Part shown: positions 20,055 to 31,358 of the stretch, piece after piece
How the letters are laid out: each line of letters opens with the position of its first letter
Numbering within the stretch: the first letter of the stretch is position 1
NCBI RefSeq assembly: GCF_000521485.1
Contig: NZ_BAVS01000021.1
Coordinates: 1-52,826, forward strand
Source: Gracilibacillus boraciitolerans JCM 21714
Lineage (GTDB): Bacteria; Bacillota; Bacilli; Bacillales; Amphibacillaceae
Length of the DNA: 52,826 nucleotides
Reading direction: 5' to 3'
Translations under genes and position numbers: made by a program
The notes under the pieces: generated by a model
What the model was told of the DNA's origin: nothing
The model's input: the letters and a program-made list of their open reading frames with translations, nothing else
Database searches by the model: none

Positions 20055-22162
20055 CTATATCCGCTTTTTCTTCCAGATAGCCAATTCATATGCCCCAATA
20101 TCAGTACTCGTTTGAAGTAAACTATTAATTGGCGCAATGGAACCCGATATGTTACTAATTAGCTTTTCCCATCTACCGTATGATGGCATCTGAATTTCCA
20201 CTTTTTTATCTGTTGGATTGACAAAGATAACAAAATCTTCCTGATCCCCCAAATAGCATGTAACCAAATACGGGATCCTTTGCATTTATAATGTGTAATC
20301 GATAGAATATTTCTTCGGCCGTACTTAATCGAAACAAATGATAATTTTTACGAAGAGAGATAAGTTGACGAACCCACTGAACATTCTCATCCTCTTCTCC
20401 ACGCTTTTCCCAATCAAGCTGATTAATCTCATCACCTGAAATGTAACTATTTTCATCCCCCCCATTTTTTGTTCGAAAGAATTCCTGCCCCCCCGCATGT
20501 AAAAAGGGAATTCCCTGACTTATAAGTGTTAATCCTGTAGCAAGCTGGTGCATTCTTTTTTTTACCAAATCTGATGCACTTGGATTTGATATAACTAATT
20601 TATCCAAAGTGTATGGTTATCATGGCATTCCACAAAGTTAATCGATTGAAGTGGATTTGAAAAAATTTTGCCAAACTTGTGATGGCAAGAGCCTGAAACT
20701 AACTGAGCAATCCTTTCAAGATAGTAGCCATTTCCATTCGCATAGCCTACATTCTCTGCCTCAAAAAGATTTCCTTTCATTGAGTCCCTGAATAAATCAT
20801 TAAAAAAACTTATTCCTAATAATTGAGATGATTGGGCATTCGTAGCCTTTTGCTCTGGAGGAAGTGGTGTATCAAGATCCCACCCCTCCCCTAACAAAAG
20901 AATCGGGCGATCTTCTTGCAGGCACCTCTCCCTAATTGTCTGCATTGTTTCGATATCCATTAAACCCATCAAATCAAAACGAAATCCATCCACTTTATAT
21001 TCAGTTAACCAATAATCGATACATTCCAATATAAATTTACGTACCATCTTTCGTTCTGTCGCTATATCGTTACCGGTCCCACTTCCATTACTTGGAACCC
21101 CATCCTGGTGATGTCTAAAGTAATAACCAGGAACTAACTTTTCGAAAGCGGAATGTTCATAACGAAAAACATGGTTGTAAACAACGTCAAGAATAACGGA
21201 TAGATTCTCTTCATGAAATGCTTGTATCATTTCCTTACATTCATTAATTCTTAAATACGGATGATTCGCATTAGTCGAATAGCTTCCTTCTGGCACAAAA
21301 TAATACAATGGATCATAGCCCCAGTTATAACTTTCCAGTGGATGTAACTCATCGACACGAGCAAAGTCTTGAACAGGCAGGAGTTGAACATGAGTACATC
21401 CTAATTCACTTATATAGGATAAACCGGTTGAGAAACCTTTAGCGTTACGCGTGTTTTTTTCTGTTAAGCCAAGAAACTTCCCTTTATTTTTCACACCACT
21501 GTGCTTCGAACTCGTCGCATCTCTGATGTGTAATTCATAAATAATTGCATCCTGTTTTGATACTTTTGAATAATTAACATCTCGAAACCCGACTGGATTA
21601 GTTGAATTCAAATCAATGACAGCACTCTGCTCACTGTTTGCAGTCATACTTTTCGCATAAGGATCATTTACGAGCACTTCTTCTCCATTTACTGTTACAG
21701 CAAAATGATATGGGCTGTTATTCCAATCACCCTCTGCCAGTGTATGCCATACCCCCCCATTCGGCTTTCTGCTCATTTTAATTCTATGTTTTTGTAAAAC
21801 AAGATCCATTTTATTAGCAGTAGGTGCCATACAGAAAAGGATGTTTTTTCTTTAGAGTACACAGGACCAAGTTGTTCACTACTAGCATCAAAGGTTTGAT
21901 CGAACCATCGAGTCTTAACAATATTTCTTGGATAAATCGGCCATTCATTTTCTCCCCATATAAGCTTTGCTTGACTACCAAGTGGCAAATCTTTTTGCAA
22001 AGTTAATCTAGCAGTTTGTGAGTTAAGCCAATCGATAGACTGAACAGCGATCTCTTTATTTTCTGATTTAATAACAGGATCTAATTCAGTCCATTCATTG
22101 GTTTCATTAAAATCAATAGTGACCAAATCTTTTTTATCCTGCCACGCAATGATGTTTCCCAT
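20055..22162 (-). CDS. amyX: Type I pullulanase (three frameshifts)
   Basis: About 703 residues, cytoplasmic (no signal peptide). Debranching enzyme that cuts alpha-1,6 links in glycogen or pullulan. Domain order: N-terminal beta domains with a CBM48-type module, then a GH13 barrel. Seen: YNWGYDP (type I pullulanase signature), DVVYNHV, GFRFDLMG (nucleophile Asp), LLGEGWD (acid Glu) and VECHDNHT. Breaks: near 21825 (TFSVW then APTANK, one G lost), near 20605 (HTLW then DKLVISN, one G lost) and near 20245-20250 (MLFG then DQEDFVIF, one extra base in a C5 run). Two C7 runs give HAGGQEF and KNGGDEN, each one Gly too long. The start at 22162 has a GAGG box nine bases upstream. It is divergent from glgB. 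Confidence 0.85.
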
Positions 22163-22560
22163 GATTATGTTCCTCATTTCTTTTTGGAAAAACTCTTTTC
22201 TTCAGGTTTATTGCTTTTAACATCGCAGTCGATAGAAACCATAACATAATTATATCATGAATCACTTCGATCACAGATGAGTTCTAGATCTGCGATGCGG
22301 AAAAACACTGGTATTGTCGCCTCTCCACTTATACTGTCGAATAGCAATTTTATTGGTGAAAATATACCCATACAGTCTTTTAAACATGATATACTTAAAA
22401 TAAGAGACATGGATTTCATCTAGCAAAAAAGCAGAAGTCTATGATTTTCTATCTTCGCTATTTTAGTAGAAACATGTAAGAAGGTTTCTCTCTCTTTTTA
22501 TTTTTAACAAATTCTATCAGAATATTCAAAAAACAACGTTTGCAAGAAGGGAGTTACTTC
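22163..22560. promoter_or_regulatory. Divergent promoter region of pullulanase and glg operon
   Basis: About 400 bases with no gene. It must carry the start signals for both the minus-strand pullulanase and the plus-strand glgBCDAP set. A TATACT element near 22388 and AT-rich stretches are seen, but I cannot place a convincing -35/-10 pair. An AAGAAGGGAG ribosome box precedes the glgB ATG. Confidence 0.4.
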
Positions 22561-24459
22561 ATGACAATTACCGTTTCAGACCAAGACACTTTTCTGTTTC
22601 ACCAAGGTACAAATTATTTTAGCCATCACTTGCTGGGCTGCCTTTTTACTAATTACAAAGGTGAACAAGGTCTTCGTTTTGTCGTTTGGGCACCTCATGC
22701 TTCCAAGATTGAAGTAGCTGGTGATTTTAATCAATGGACCGGAAGCAATTATTCCTTAGAAAGAATATCTGAAGCAGGATTATGGGTAGGATTCTTTACA
22801 GATATTCCGTTAAACATTCCATATAAATATAGAATCACGCCAAGTAATGGTCCAGCTTTTTTAAAAGCAGACCCTTATGCCTATCAAGCGGAGCTTCGTC
22901 CTATGACCGCATCGCTTACACCTTCTTCAGATAAGTATATGTGGAAGGATAGTGAATGGGAAGCAAAAAGAAAAATGAATCAAGCTTACCATGAACCCAT
23001 TCTTATCTATGAAGTCCACTTTGGTTCTTGGAAAACAAAAGAGGATGGTTCTTACTATACGTACCGTGAGCTTGCAGAAAAACTAATTCCATATGTGAAA
23101 AAACTTGGTTACACTCACATTGAACTATTACCGTTAGCAGAGCACCCATTCGATTTATCTTGGGGGGGCTATCAAATTACCGGATACTTTGCAATTACAA
23201 GCAGGTACGGGACTCCAAATGACTTCAAATATTTTATCGACCAATGCCACCAAAATGGTTTAGGTGTAATCATGGATTGGGTGCCGGGACACTTTTGTAA
23301 AGATGAGCAAGGATTACGTTTATTTGATGGTGAATCTTTATATGAATATAAAGATCCTGACAAAGCAGAAAAGAGATCCTGGGGCACACTAACATTTGAT
23401 TTTGGCAAGCCTGAAGTACAAAGTTTTCTTATATCTAATGCTATTTTTTGGTTTGAAGAATACCACATTGATGGGCTTCGTGTCGATGCGGTTGCCAGTA
23501 TGACATCGTTGAACTTTGATAGAGGGCATGACGAGAAAGAGCTTAAAAATAGCTTTGGCGGCGATGAAAATTTAGAAGCAATTGCCTTCATTAAAAAACT
23601 AAATGAAGTAGTGTTCAACTATTATCCAACTGCTTTAATGATGGCGGAGGATAGCTCAGACTTACCAGGCATAAGTAAACCAACCTATCTTGGTGGACTT
23701 GGATTTAATTTTAAATGGAATATGGGTTGGATGAACGATATGCTTACCTATATGGAATATGATCCTGTTTATCGGAAATGGCACCATAATTTACTGACTT
23801 TCTCATTCATGTACACGTATAGTGAAAATTTTGTACTACCTCTTTCTCATGATGAAGTAGTTCATGGAAAGAAATCTCTCTTAAACAAAATGCCTGGTGA
23901 CCAGTGGCAGCAATTTGCTAATTTGCGTCTGCTTTTTGGTTATATGATGGCACATCCAGGTAAAAAATTGTTATTTATGGGAGGAGAGTTTGGTCAATAT
24001 ATTGAATGGCGGGACCAACATGAATTAGATTGGCTATTATTTGATTACCCCCCCTTACACCATGCGTTATTTGATTATGTAAAAGATTTAAATCATTTTT
24101 ATCGCAACCAACCTTCTCTATTCACACTAGATCATGATCCAGCAGGTTTTGAATGGATTGACCCACATAACATGGAACAAAGTGTAATTACTTTTAAACG
24201 AAAAAGTAATGATTCTTCTCAAGATTTACTCATCCTATGTAACTTTACGCCTAATGTTTATTACGATTATAAAGTTGGTGTCACCACTCCTGGTGCATAC
24301 CAGGAAGTGTTCAATTCTGATACAGCCAATTATGGCGGATCAGATCAAATAAATACATCCTTGCACTATAGCATCAAAGAACAATGGCACAATCAAAAAC
24401 AGCATATTAAAGTAAAAGTTCCACCATTAGCAGTCTGCTTTTTTAAACAAGTTACTTAA
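22561..24459 (+). CDS. glgB: 1,4-alpha-glucan branching enzyme
   Basis: About 633 residues, GH13 family. It moves alpha-1,4 chains to alpha-1,6 positions to branch glycogen. Order: N-terminal CBM48 ([20 protein letters not shown]), catalytic barrel, C-terminal beta domain. Catalytic residues: Asp in [10 protein letters not shown], Glu in MMAEDSS and Asp in [10 protein letters not shown]. The ATG at 22561 follows a GAAGGGAG box; an in-frame TTG at 22540 is less likely. A G7 run at 23163 gives [10 protein letters not shown], where branching enzymes have SWGYQ-TGY, and a C7 run at 24048 gives DYPPLHHAL, one Pro more than expected; both keep the frame. First gene of the operon, 23 bases before glgC. 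Confidence 0.93.
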   Translation: MTITVSDQDTFLFHQGTNYFSHHLLGCLFTNYKGEQGLRFVVWAPHASKIEVAGDFNQWTGSNYSLERISEAGLWVGFFTDIPLNIPYKYRITPSNGPAFLKADPYAYQAELRPMTASLTPSSDKYMWKDSEWEAKRKMNQAYHEPILIYEVHFGSWKTKEDGSYYTYRELAEKLIPYVKKLGYTHIELLPLAEHPFDLSWGGYQITGYFAITSRYGTPNDFKYFIDQCHQNGLGVIMDWVPGHFCKDEQGLRLFDGESLYEYKDPDKAEKRSWGTLTFDFGKPEVQSFLISNAIFWFEEYHIDGLRVDAVASMTSLNFDRGHDEKELKNSFGGDENLEAIAFIKKLNEVVFNYYPTALMMAEDSSDLPGISKPTYLGGLGFNFKWNMGWMNDMLTYMEYDPVYRKWHHNLLTFSFMYTYSENFVLPLSHDEVVHGKKSLLNKMPGDQWQQFANLRLLFGYMMAHPGKKLLFMGGEFGQYIEWRDQHELDWLLFDYPPLHHALFDYVKDLNHFYRNQPSLFTLDHDPAGFEWIDPHNMEQSVITFKRKSNDSSQDLLILCNFTPNVYYDYKVGVTTPGAYQEVFNSDTANYGGSDQINTSLHYSIKEQWHNQKQHIKVKVPPLAVCFFKQVT

Positions 24460-24482
24460 ATTATCTGTCGAGGAGGAGTAGC

Positions 24483-25625
24483 ATGAAAAAAGAATGCGTA
24501 ACGATGCTTTTAGCTGGTGGAGTTGGTAAACGTTTGGGGGCATTAACCACAAGCGTAGCTAAACCTGCAGTACCATTTGGTGGTAGGTATCGAATTATTG
24601 ATTTTGCTTTAAGTAATTGCTTAAATTCCAGAATGTACACTGTAGGGGTATTAACTCAATATTCACCGCTTGATCTCCATCAACATATTGGTGTTGGAAA
24701 ACCGTGGGACCTGGATCGAATGAATGATGGACTAACCATTCTCTCCCCCCCTTTCACTGTTCAAACCGGTGGAAACTGGTATTTAGGTACAGCTGATGCA
24801 ATTACGAAAAATATGAATTTTATTGATCGATATGATCCAGAATATTTACTTGTTATATCAGGTGACCACATTTACCATATGGACTACGATAAGTTGCTTA
24901 GACATCACAAGGAAAAGCAAGCCGATGCAACCATATCCGTATTAGAAGTACCTTGGAAAGAAACATCAAGATTCGGAATCCTTAACACGACAGATGATTT
25001 ACGTATTTATGAATTTGAGGAAAAGCCAGCCCAACCAAAAAGTAATCTAGCATCAATGGGCATCTATATTTTTAATTGGAAAGTATTAAGAGATTACTTA
25101 GAGAAGGATGCTCTATTATCAGAGTCAGAACATGACTTTGGACAAAACATTCTTCCAGCAATGATAGCCGATAATCTAAAGCTTTACGCCTATCGCTTTC
25201 AAGGGTATTGGAAGGATGTAGGAACAATTGAAAGTTATTGGGAAGCACATATGGATCTGTTAAAAGAAGATTTAGAGCTTTCATTGAATAACACTAATTG
25301 GCGAACCTATTCCCATGATTCTAACTTTCCACCGCAATTAATTGAGGAAACCGCTAGCGTAGCACACTCACTAGTAAATAACGGTTGCGTCGTATCAGGA
25401 ACTCTCAACCATTCCATTTTATTTGAGAATGTTCGTATTGATAAAGGTTCCACTATTAAACAGTCAATTTTACACCCAGGTGTACGAGTAGGGAAAAATG
25501 TATATTTAGAGAAAGTCATTGCGCAAGAAAATATTTTCATTCCGGATAATACAAGAATTAGTGCAAGTATGGATCAAGAACCTATTGTTCTAAGTCAAGA
25601 AAATTTAAAAGCTATTACATCCTAA
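24483..25625 (+). CDS. glgC: Glucose-1-phosphate adenylyltransferase, catalytic subunit
   Basis: 380 residues. Makes ADP-glucose from glucose-1-phosphate and ATP, the committed step of glycogen synthesis. Seen: N-terminal nucleotide loop [33 protein letters not shown], the sugar-binding [17 protein letters not shown], and a C-terminal left-handed beta-helix region ([17 protein letters not shown]). The start codon is preceded by a GAGGAGGAG box. A C7 run at 24745 gives LSPPFTV. It works as a mixed oligomer with the GlgD-type protein encoded next, as known for B. subtilis and Geobacillus relatives. Confidence 0.93.
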   Translation: MKKECVTMLLAGGVGKRLGALTTSVAKPAVPFGGRYRIIDFALSNCLNSRMYTVGVLTQYSPLDLHQHIGVGKPWDLDRMNDGLTILSPPFTVQTGGNWYLGTADAITKNMNFIDRYDPEYLLVISGDHIYHMDYDKLLRHHKEKQADATISVLEVPWKETSRFGILNTTDDLRIYEFEEKPAQPKSNLASMGIYIFNWKVLRDYLEKDALLSESEHDFGQNILPAMIADNLKLYAYRFQGYWKDVGTIESYWEAHMDLLKEDLELSLNNTNWRTYSHDSNFPPQLIEETASVAHSLVNNGCVVSGTLNHSILFENVRIDKGSTIKQSILHPGVRVGKNVYLEKVIAQENIFIPDNTRISASMDQEPIVLSQENLKAITS

Positions 25626-25693
25626 TCACCAACAATTCTTTAGACGATGAAATTGACTAAAGTGACAAATAAAATAATTCGGGGGGTGTTTTA

Positions 25694-26800
25694 ATGGATA
25701 CAATGATGGGTTTAATAAATTTAGAGCACGAACATGATTTTCTAAATGAGTTAACTTACTTTCGTTGCGGAGCAGCAGTTCCATTCGCAGGTCGATTTCG
25801 GTTAATTGATTTCACATTATCTAATATGGCTAAGTCAGACATACATGAAATAGCAATTTTTACAAGAAGTAAATATCGTTCATTGATGGATCATCTTGGT
25901 TCAGGTTCAGATTGGGACTTAGACAGACGCCATGGTGGATTATTTATCCTTCCACCAGACTGGAATGATCCTACAGATATATCTAAAGGTGACTTAAGAT
26001 ATTTTCATAATAACCGAGATTACTTTTTAAGAGGCAAATCGGATTATGTCTTAATAAGCGGCAGTCAATTTATTTCAACCACGGTATATCATGAGCTTTT
26101 CCAGCATCATCTTACAAAAGGTGCCGATGTAACATTGTTGACCACAACGTATGATCAGCTTCTTCCTGAGCATGATGCATGCGTAAAGGTTAAAACAGAT
26201 GCAGACGGTTGGGTTAGTTCATTAGCAAATGAACCTAAAAACTCACATGTCTTTACTGGTGTATATGTGATACGTAAGTCATTACTTTTAGATTTAGTTG
26301 ATGACTGTATTGCTAATTATAAAAACCATTTCTTTATGGACGGGATTAAGGCTAATCTCAATCAATTAAATGTACAGTCTTATCATTATGATGGATATAG
26401 TGCTATTATAAATTCTATCGATAGCTATTATCGTCAAAACCTAGCTTTATTAGAAACAGATGCCTATAAAGATTTATTTTTCAAAGGGGAGCATGTATTA
26501 ACAAAGATCGGAAATCAGGCACCGACAAAGTATCTCGAAAAATCTAAAGTGTCCAAGTCGTTGGTTGCAACAGGTTGTGTGATTGATGGTGAGGTAGATA
26601 ATAGTATCTTGTTTAGAGGAGTAAAAGTAAGTGAAGGTGCTGTTATAAAAAACTCTATTGTAATGCAGCGTTGTAACATCGAATCAGGAGCTGTTTTAGA
26701 AAATGTCATTCTCGATAAAGATGTTACGATAACGAGAGGCCAAGAACTAAAAGGCGCAAAAGAACAACCGTTTGTGGTTGCTAAAAGAAGGAAAATATAA
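25694..26800 (+). CDS. glgD: GlgD: regulatory subunit of ADP-glucose pyrophosphorylase
   Basis: 368 residues, a GlgC paralogue. The region matching the catalytic nucleotide loop (GGxGxRL) is missing: the protein begins MDTMMGLINLEHEH and joins the family only at CGAAVPFAGRFRLIDFTLSN. It is therefore catalytically poor or inactive and stimulates GlgC in a heterotetramer, as known for Firmicute GlgCD. It keeps the C-terminal beta-helix (GCVIDGEVDNSILFRGVKV). The spacer before it contains a G6 run (25681-25686) next to the ribosome box. Thirteen bases separate it from glgA. Confidence 0.9.
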   Translation: MDTMMGLINLEHEHDFLNELTYFRCGAAVPFAGRFRLIDFTLSNMAKSDIHEIAIFTRSKYRSLMDHLGSGSDWDLDRRHGGLFILPPDWNDPTDISKGDLRYFHNNRDYFLRGKSDYVLISGSQFISTTVYHELFQHHLTKGADVTLLTTTYDQLLPEHDACVKVKTDADGWVSSLANEPKNSHVFTGVYVIRKSLLLDLVDDCIANYKNHFFMDGIKANLNQLNVQSYHYDGYSAIINSIDSYYRQNLALLETDAYKDLFFKGEHVLTKIGNQAPTKYLEKSKVSKSLVATGCVIDGEVDNSILFRGVKVSEGAVIKNSIVMQRCNIESGAVLENVILDKDVTITRGQELKGAKEQPFVVAKRRKI

Positions 26801-26812
26801 GGAGTGAATTTT

Positions 26813-28267
26813 ATGGGGGGGAAAAAAGTATTATTTGTCGCATCAGAGTGTAACCCTTTTGTTAAAACCGGGGGGGGCTTGCAGATGTTGTAGGCTCTCT
26901 TCCACAAGTAATGAATAAAAATGAAAGAACTGATGTGAGAGTAATTCTTCCTCTTTATGCAGAAATCACTTCAAAATGGCAGGATCAGTTGGAACGGATT
27001 ACGTCGATATCAGTTCCTGTTGGCTGGCGAAATCAGGAAGCGAGCATCTATCAATTAACATATCAAGATATCGTTTATTATTTTATTGGTAATGATTATT
27101 ACTTTGGGCGAAGAGGCGTCTATGGTTATTACGATGATGGTGAACGGTTCGTCTTTTTCTGTCGTGCAGTTATTGATGCATTATCGGTTTTAGATTTTAA
27201 ACCTGATATTTTGCATGGTCATGACTGGCAAGCTGGCTTAGCAGTAGCATTCGCAAAAATTTTAGCACCTGTAGAGAACATGAAAACAGTATTCACGATT
27301 CACAATATTAAATATCAGGGATTATTACCGAGGGATACTTATAGTGAATTGTTCAACTTACCTGATGATCATATCGGTGGTATGGAGTGGAATGGCTTAC
27401 TTAATTGTATGAAAAGTGGTATTTTCCATGCCGACAAAATTACTACGGTCAGTCCATCCTATGCCGAAGAAATTAAAACACCTTACTATGGGGGGGAGGG
27501 CCTCTATCCAATTTTAGCCGAAAGAGACCAAGATGTAACAGGTATCATTAATGGGATCGATGTCGATGAATACAATCCAATGAAAGACCCTCACATTGTA
27601 GCGAATTATAAGTATTCGAGAGTTAAGAAAAATGAGAACAAAGAGAAGCTGCAAGAAAAACTCGGATTGCCAGTAGATGCTGAAAAACCGTTATATGTCA
27701 TCATAAGTCGCTTGGTTGAACAAAAAGGCCTTCATTTAGTTCAAGCTATTCTCGATGAATTTTTACAAGAAAATGTTCAATTTGTTTTGCTTGGATCAGG
27801 AGACTACGAATTCGAAAACTATTTCTACCATGCACAGGAACGTAACCAAAAAAAATGGTAACTTACTTAGGGTTTGATGAAGCACTTGCACGACAAATCT
27901 ATGCAGCTGCAGATTTCTTTGTTATGCCTTCCTATTTGAACCATGCGGGTTGTCACAGCTAATTGCCCTGCAATATAAGACCGTACCAATTGTTAGAGAA
28001 ACTGGGGGGGGACTTAAAGACACCATAACCCCTTATAATGAACTTACCGGAACAGGTAATGGCTTTAGCTTTTACAATTACAATGCCCATGAATTATTAC
28101 ATGTTCTAAAGTATTCGCTATCCATTTATCAAGATTCAGATCAATGGGCTACCCTTCTCAAAAATGTGAACAAAAGTCACTTCAGTTGGAAAGACTCTGC
28201 GACTGAGTATGCTAATCTATATGAGTCACTAGATGTACCGATAGATAGCAACATCTCAGACAAGTAA
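26813..28267 (+). CDS. glgA: Glycogen synthase (three frameshifts, net zero)
   Basis: Reconstructed at about 485 residues, GT5 family, elongating glycogen from ADP-glucose. Seen: N-terminal VLFVASECNPFVKTGG (ADP-glucose loop), ILHGHDWQAGL, VFTIHNIKYQG, VSPSYAEEI, IINGIDVDEYNP, IISRLVEQKGL and the C-terminal ETGGG/LKDT. Breaks: a G8 run at 26870-26877 (two extra bases before LADVV), an A run near 27850 (one A short before MVTYLGFDEA) and TATTTG near 27935 (one T short in SYFEPCG). G7 and G8 runs also give MGGKKV, YYGGEGL and TGGGLKD, each one Gly longer than the family. With these lengths corrected the gene is full size. The start has GGAGTG upstream. Confidence 0.88.
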
Positions 28268-28301
28268 GTGAATGAAAAGCGAATAAAGGAGCTGACAGAC
28301 A

Positions 28302-30729
28302 TTGACGAAATGGACAGTTGATGAACTCGTTCAAGAGATCATCAGTAAAACCGAAAAACTTCATGGTAAATCAATGAAGGATGCATCAAATAATGATGTG
28401 TATTATGTCATCAGCGCAATAGTTAATGAAGAGACAAAAACAAATTGGCGACAAACAGATGAGAAATACAACGAAAAGAAACCAAAACAAGTGTATTACT
28501 TATCAATGGAATTTCTTATCGGTCGGCTATTAGAAAGCAATCTACTAAATAGCGGTATGTGGAAAATTTGTAACGAAGCATTAATGGAGCTTGGCTATGA
28601 TCCTGTAGAGGTGTACAAGGAAGAACGCGATCCAGGCTTAGGTAACGGTGGATTAGGTCGGTTAGCCGCTTGTTTCTTAGACTCCATGGCATCATTGCAG
28701 TATCCCGGTCATGGATATGGCATCCGATATCGTTATGGAATGTTTGAGCAACGCTTCATTAATGGGTATCAAACAGAACTCCCAGATTATTGGCTGAAGG
28801 ATCCTTACCCTTGGGAAACAAGGAGAGCCACAGAAACCGTTCTTATCAAATTTGGTGGCGATGTTCATACTATTACACGAAATGATGGCTCATTGGAATT
28901 CAAGTTCGAAAATACAGATAATGTACTTGCTGTTCCATATGATGTTCCGATTGTTGGCTACGAAAACGAAGTAGTCAATACGCTTCGATTATGGAGTGCT
29001 GAACCTGCTTCTTCGACCGCCCCGTTAAACACGGATGAAGAATCTCTTTATTATCGGCACTTAGAGCATAACAGATCGATTGAACAAATTTCTGGTATTC
29101 TTTATCCTGATGATTCGAGTGAAGAAGGTAAACAGCTACGAATTAAGCAGCAATATTTCCTTGTCGCTGCTAGCCTGAATAAAATCATTGCCGATTATAA
29201 AACAAGTAATCGCCGATCATTGATCCATTTACCGAAAAAGGTTGTTATTCAGATTAATGATACGCATCCGAGCCTTGCTATACCTGAATTAATGCGGATT
29301 TTGATGGATGAAGAAGGTTTTGGATGGGATAATGCATGGGAAATTACAACCAAGGTTTTCGCTTATACGAATCACACAATCTTAAGTGAAGCCCTTGAAA
29401 AGTGGCCAATCGGAATGATTAAGTCTCTTTTGCCTCGGTTATACATGATTATTAATGAAATCAATGAACGTTTCTGCCAAGGTATTTGGTTCGATTACCC
29501 TGAGCTTCGAGAAAAAATTCCTGGTATGGCAGTAATTGCAGACGGGCAAATACACATGGCCCGTCTAGCAATTGTTGGAAGTTTCAGTGTGAATGGGGTC
29601 GCTAAGCTACATACGGAAATTTTAAAAACACAAGAAATGAAAGATTTTTATACATTATATCCGAAACGATTTAACAATAAAACAAACGGAATCACCCACC
29701 GGCGCTGGCTGTTAATGGCTAACCCACGATTATCAAGTTTAATTACTGAAACAATCGGAACACGGTGGATTGATCGCCCAAGAGAGCTTACTCAATTAAT
29801 CCGTTATGCTAAGGATCGTCCATTGTTAGAGAAACTCGGCCACATTAAACAGCAAAACAAACAAGAACTCGCTCGACACATTCATAAAGCTACTGGCATT
29901 ACCGTTGATGATCAATCCATTTTTGATGTGCAAATAAAGAGACTACATGAATACAAACGACAATTGTTGAATATCTTTCATATCATTTATTTGTATAACG
30001 AATTAAAGGGAAATCCGCAATTAGATATTACACCTCGAACGTTTATTTTTGGTGCCAAGCCGCGCCTGGTTATTACTTTGCAAAAGAAGTAATCAAATTA
30101 ATTAACACCGTTGCATCGATTGTTAATCACGATGCTTCATTGAAAGGAAAGTTGAAAGTTGTTTTCCTTGAAAACTATAATGTAACCTTGGCTGAAAAAA
30201 TCATTCCTGCTGCGGATTTAAGTGAACAAATATCGACTGCAGGTAAAGAAGCATCTGGCACTGGGAATATGAAAATGATGATGAATGGTGCATTAACGAT
30301 TGGAACACTTGATGGAGCGAATGTCGAAATCAAAATCTAGTCGGTGATCCAAACATCTTCATTTTCGGATTACGTTCCGAAGAAGTATTTAATTATTATA
30401 GAAATGGCGAGTATGTTGCTAATGAAGTTTATCAAAATGATGAAAGAATAAGCCAGATTTTGCATCAATTGAGAGATGGAGAATTCGGACATCAGGATGT
30501 TGAGTTTAAGGATATTTATTACCATATCCTCTCGACTAACGATCCATACTTCATTTTAAAGGATTTTGACTGCTATGTAGAAACACAACAGTTAGTCGAT
30601 CAGGCATACCGTAGCCAAGACAAATGGCTATCAAAAAGTCTAATAAACATCGCCCATTCCGGTAAATTCTCAAGTGACCGAACAATACAGGAATATGCAA
30701 CTGGAATATGGAAAATTAAAAAACAATAA
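28302..30729 (+). CDS. glgP: Glycogen phosphorylase (two frameshifts)
   Basis: About 809 residues, GT35 family. Releases glucose-1-phosphate from glycogen ends using pyridoxal phosphate. Seen: [57 protein letters not shown] and the PLP-lysine motif in [14 protein letters not shown]. Breaks: near 30057 (FGAK-PRLV should read [15 protein letters not shown]; one G short) and near 30335 (VEIK-I-stop should read VEIKNLVGDPN; one A short). TTG start with AAGGAGCTG upstream. Last gene of the glg set; no strong terminator is seen directly after it, the next hairpin being at 30883. Confidence 0.9.
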
Positions 30730-30882
30730 TCACTAAAAGAGATTAATTTTTAGTAATTCTGATGATAATGCAAAAAGAAGTGGTGGATAATTATTCACGA
30801 AATATCAAAACTTTTCTAATTGCGTCAAATTTACATCAGATATTAACATGAGTTAAATTTATTCAGTGTTTCAATATGATGA

Positions 30883-30922
30883 AAAAGCCGTAAACCTATT
30901 TACAATAAGGTTTACGGCTTTT
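30883..30922. terminator. Strong hairpin terminator next to tRNA-Val
   Basis: A 15-bp perfect stem (AAAAGCCGTAAACCT / AGGTTTACGGCTTTT) with a 10-base loop and T or A tracts on both sides. It ends the tRNA transcript on the minus strand and can also stop read-through from the glg operon. Confidence 0.9.
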
Positions 30923-30931
30923 GTTTTAGTA

Positions 30932-31004
30932 TGATTCCGACTGGTCTCGAACCAGCGACCTCTACCCTGTCAAGGTAGCGCTCTCCCAACTGAGCTACGG
31001 AATC
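30932..31004 (-). tRNA. tRNA-Val (GAC)
   Basis: A 73-nt cloverleaf on the minus strand. The acceptor strand GATTCCG pairs with CGGAATC, the D arm GCTC...GAGC is present, and the anticodon stem CTACC/GGTAG encloses the loop TTGACAG (anticodon GAC, valine). The T arm contains GGTTCGAGACC. CCA is not encoded. It stands alone, beside the glycogen block, with its 3' end facing that block. Confidence 0.93.
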
Positions 31005-31358
31005 ATGAAAAATAAACTTCAATACATATTAATATAGAGAACTTATATGAAATTGTCAATCTCTTTTCATACTATTTTATTAAATTCTATCAAATTATTG
31101 GTACTATCCTATAAACTTATTATATTTTTAATTTTTTCAATATCAAGCAGCTATTAAAGCTAATTGTAATCTTCATAAACAAGGATACTTTTTGCTGATA
31201 TTAGTTTATTTCCCCCCCTGCGCTCATGCAACCCGAAAACTTTTCTGTCTTTTTATTAAAGAAATGAAAACACATAGAAAAACGCAAAGGTTATCCTATA
31301 CTTTGCACTTTTCTATGATTATTACTACTTCATTTTCATATAATTTTTAATATATAAA
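31005..31358. other. Intergenic region with terminator for the SLC13 gene
   Basis: About 350 AT-rich bases without a gene. It contains a C7 run at 31212-31218 and a stem GCAAAG / CTTTGC at 31284-31306. On the minus strand the stem is followed by GTTTTTC, so it probably terminates the SLC13 carrier gene. Possible promoter signals for the minus-strand tRNA also lie here. Confidence 0.5.
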
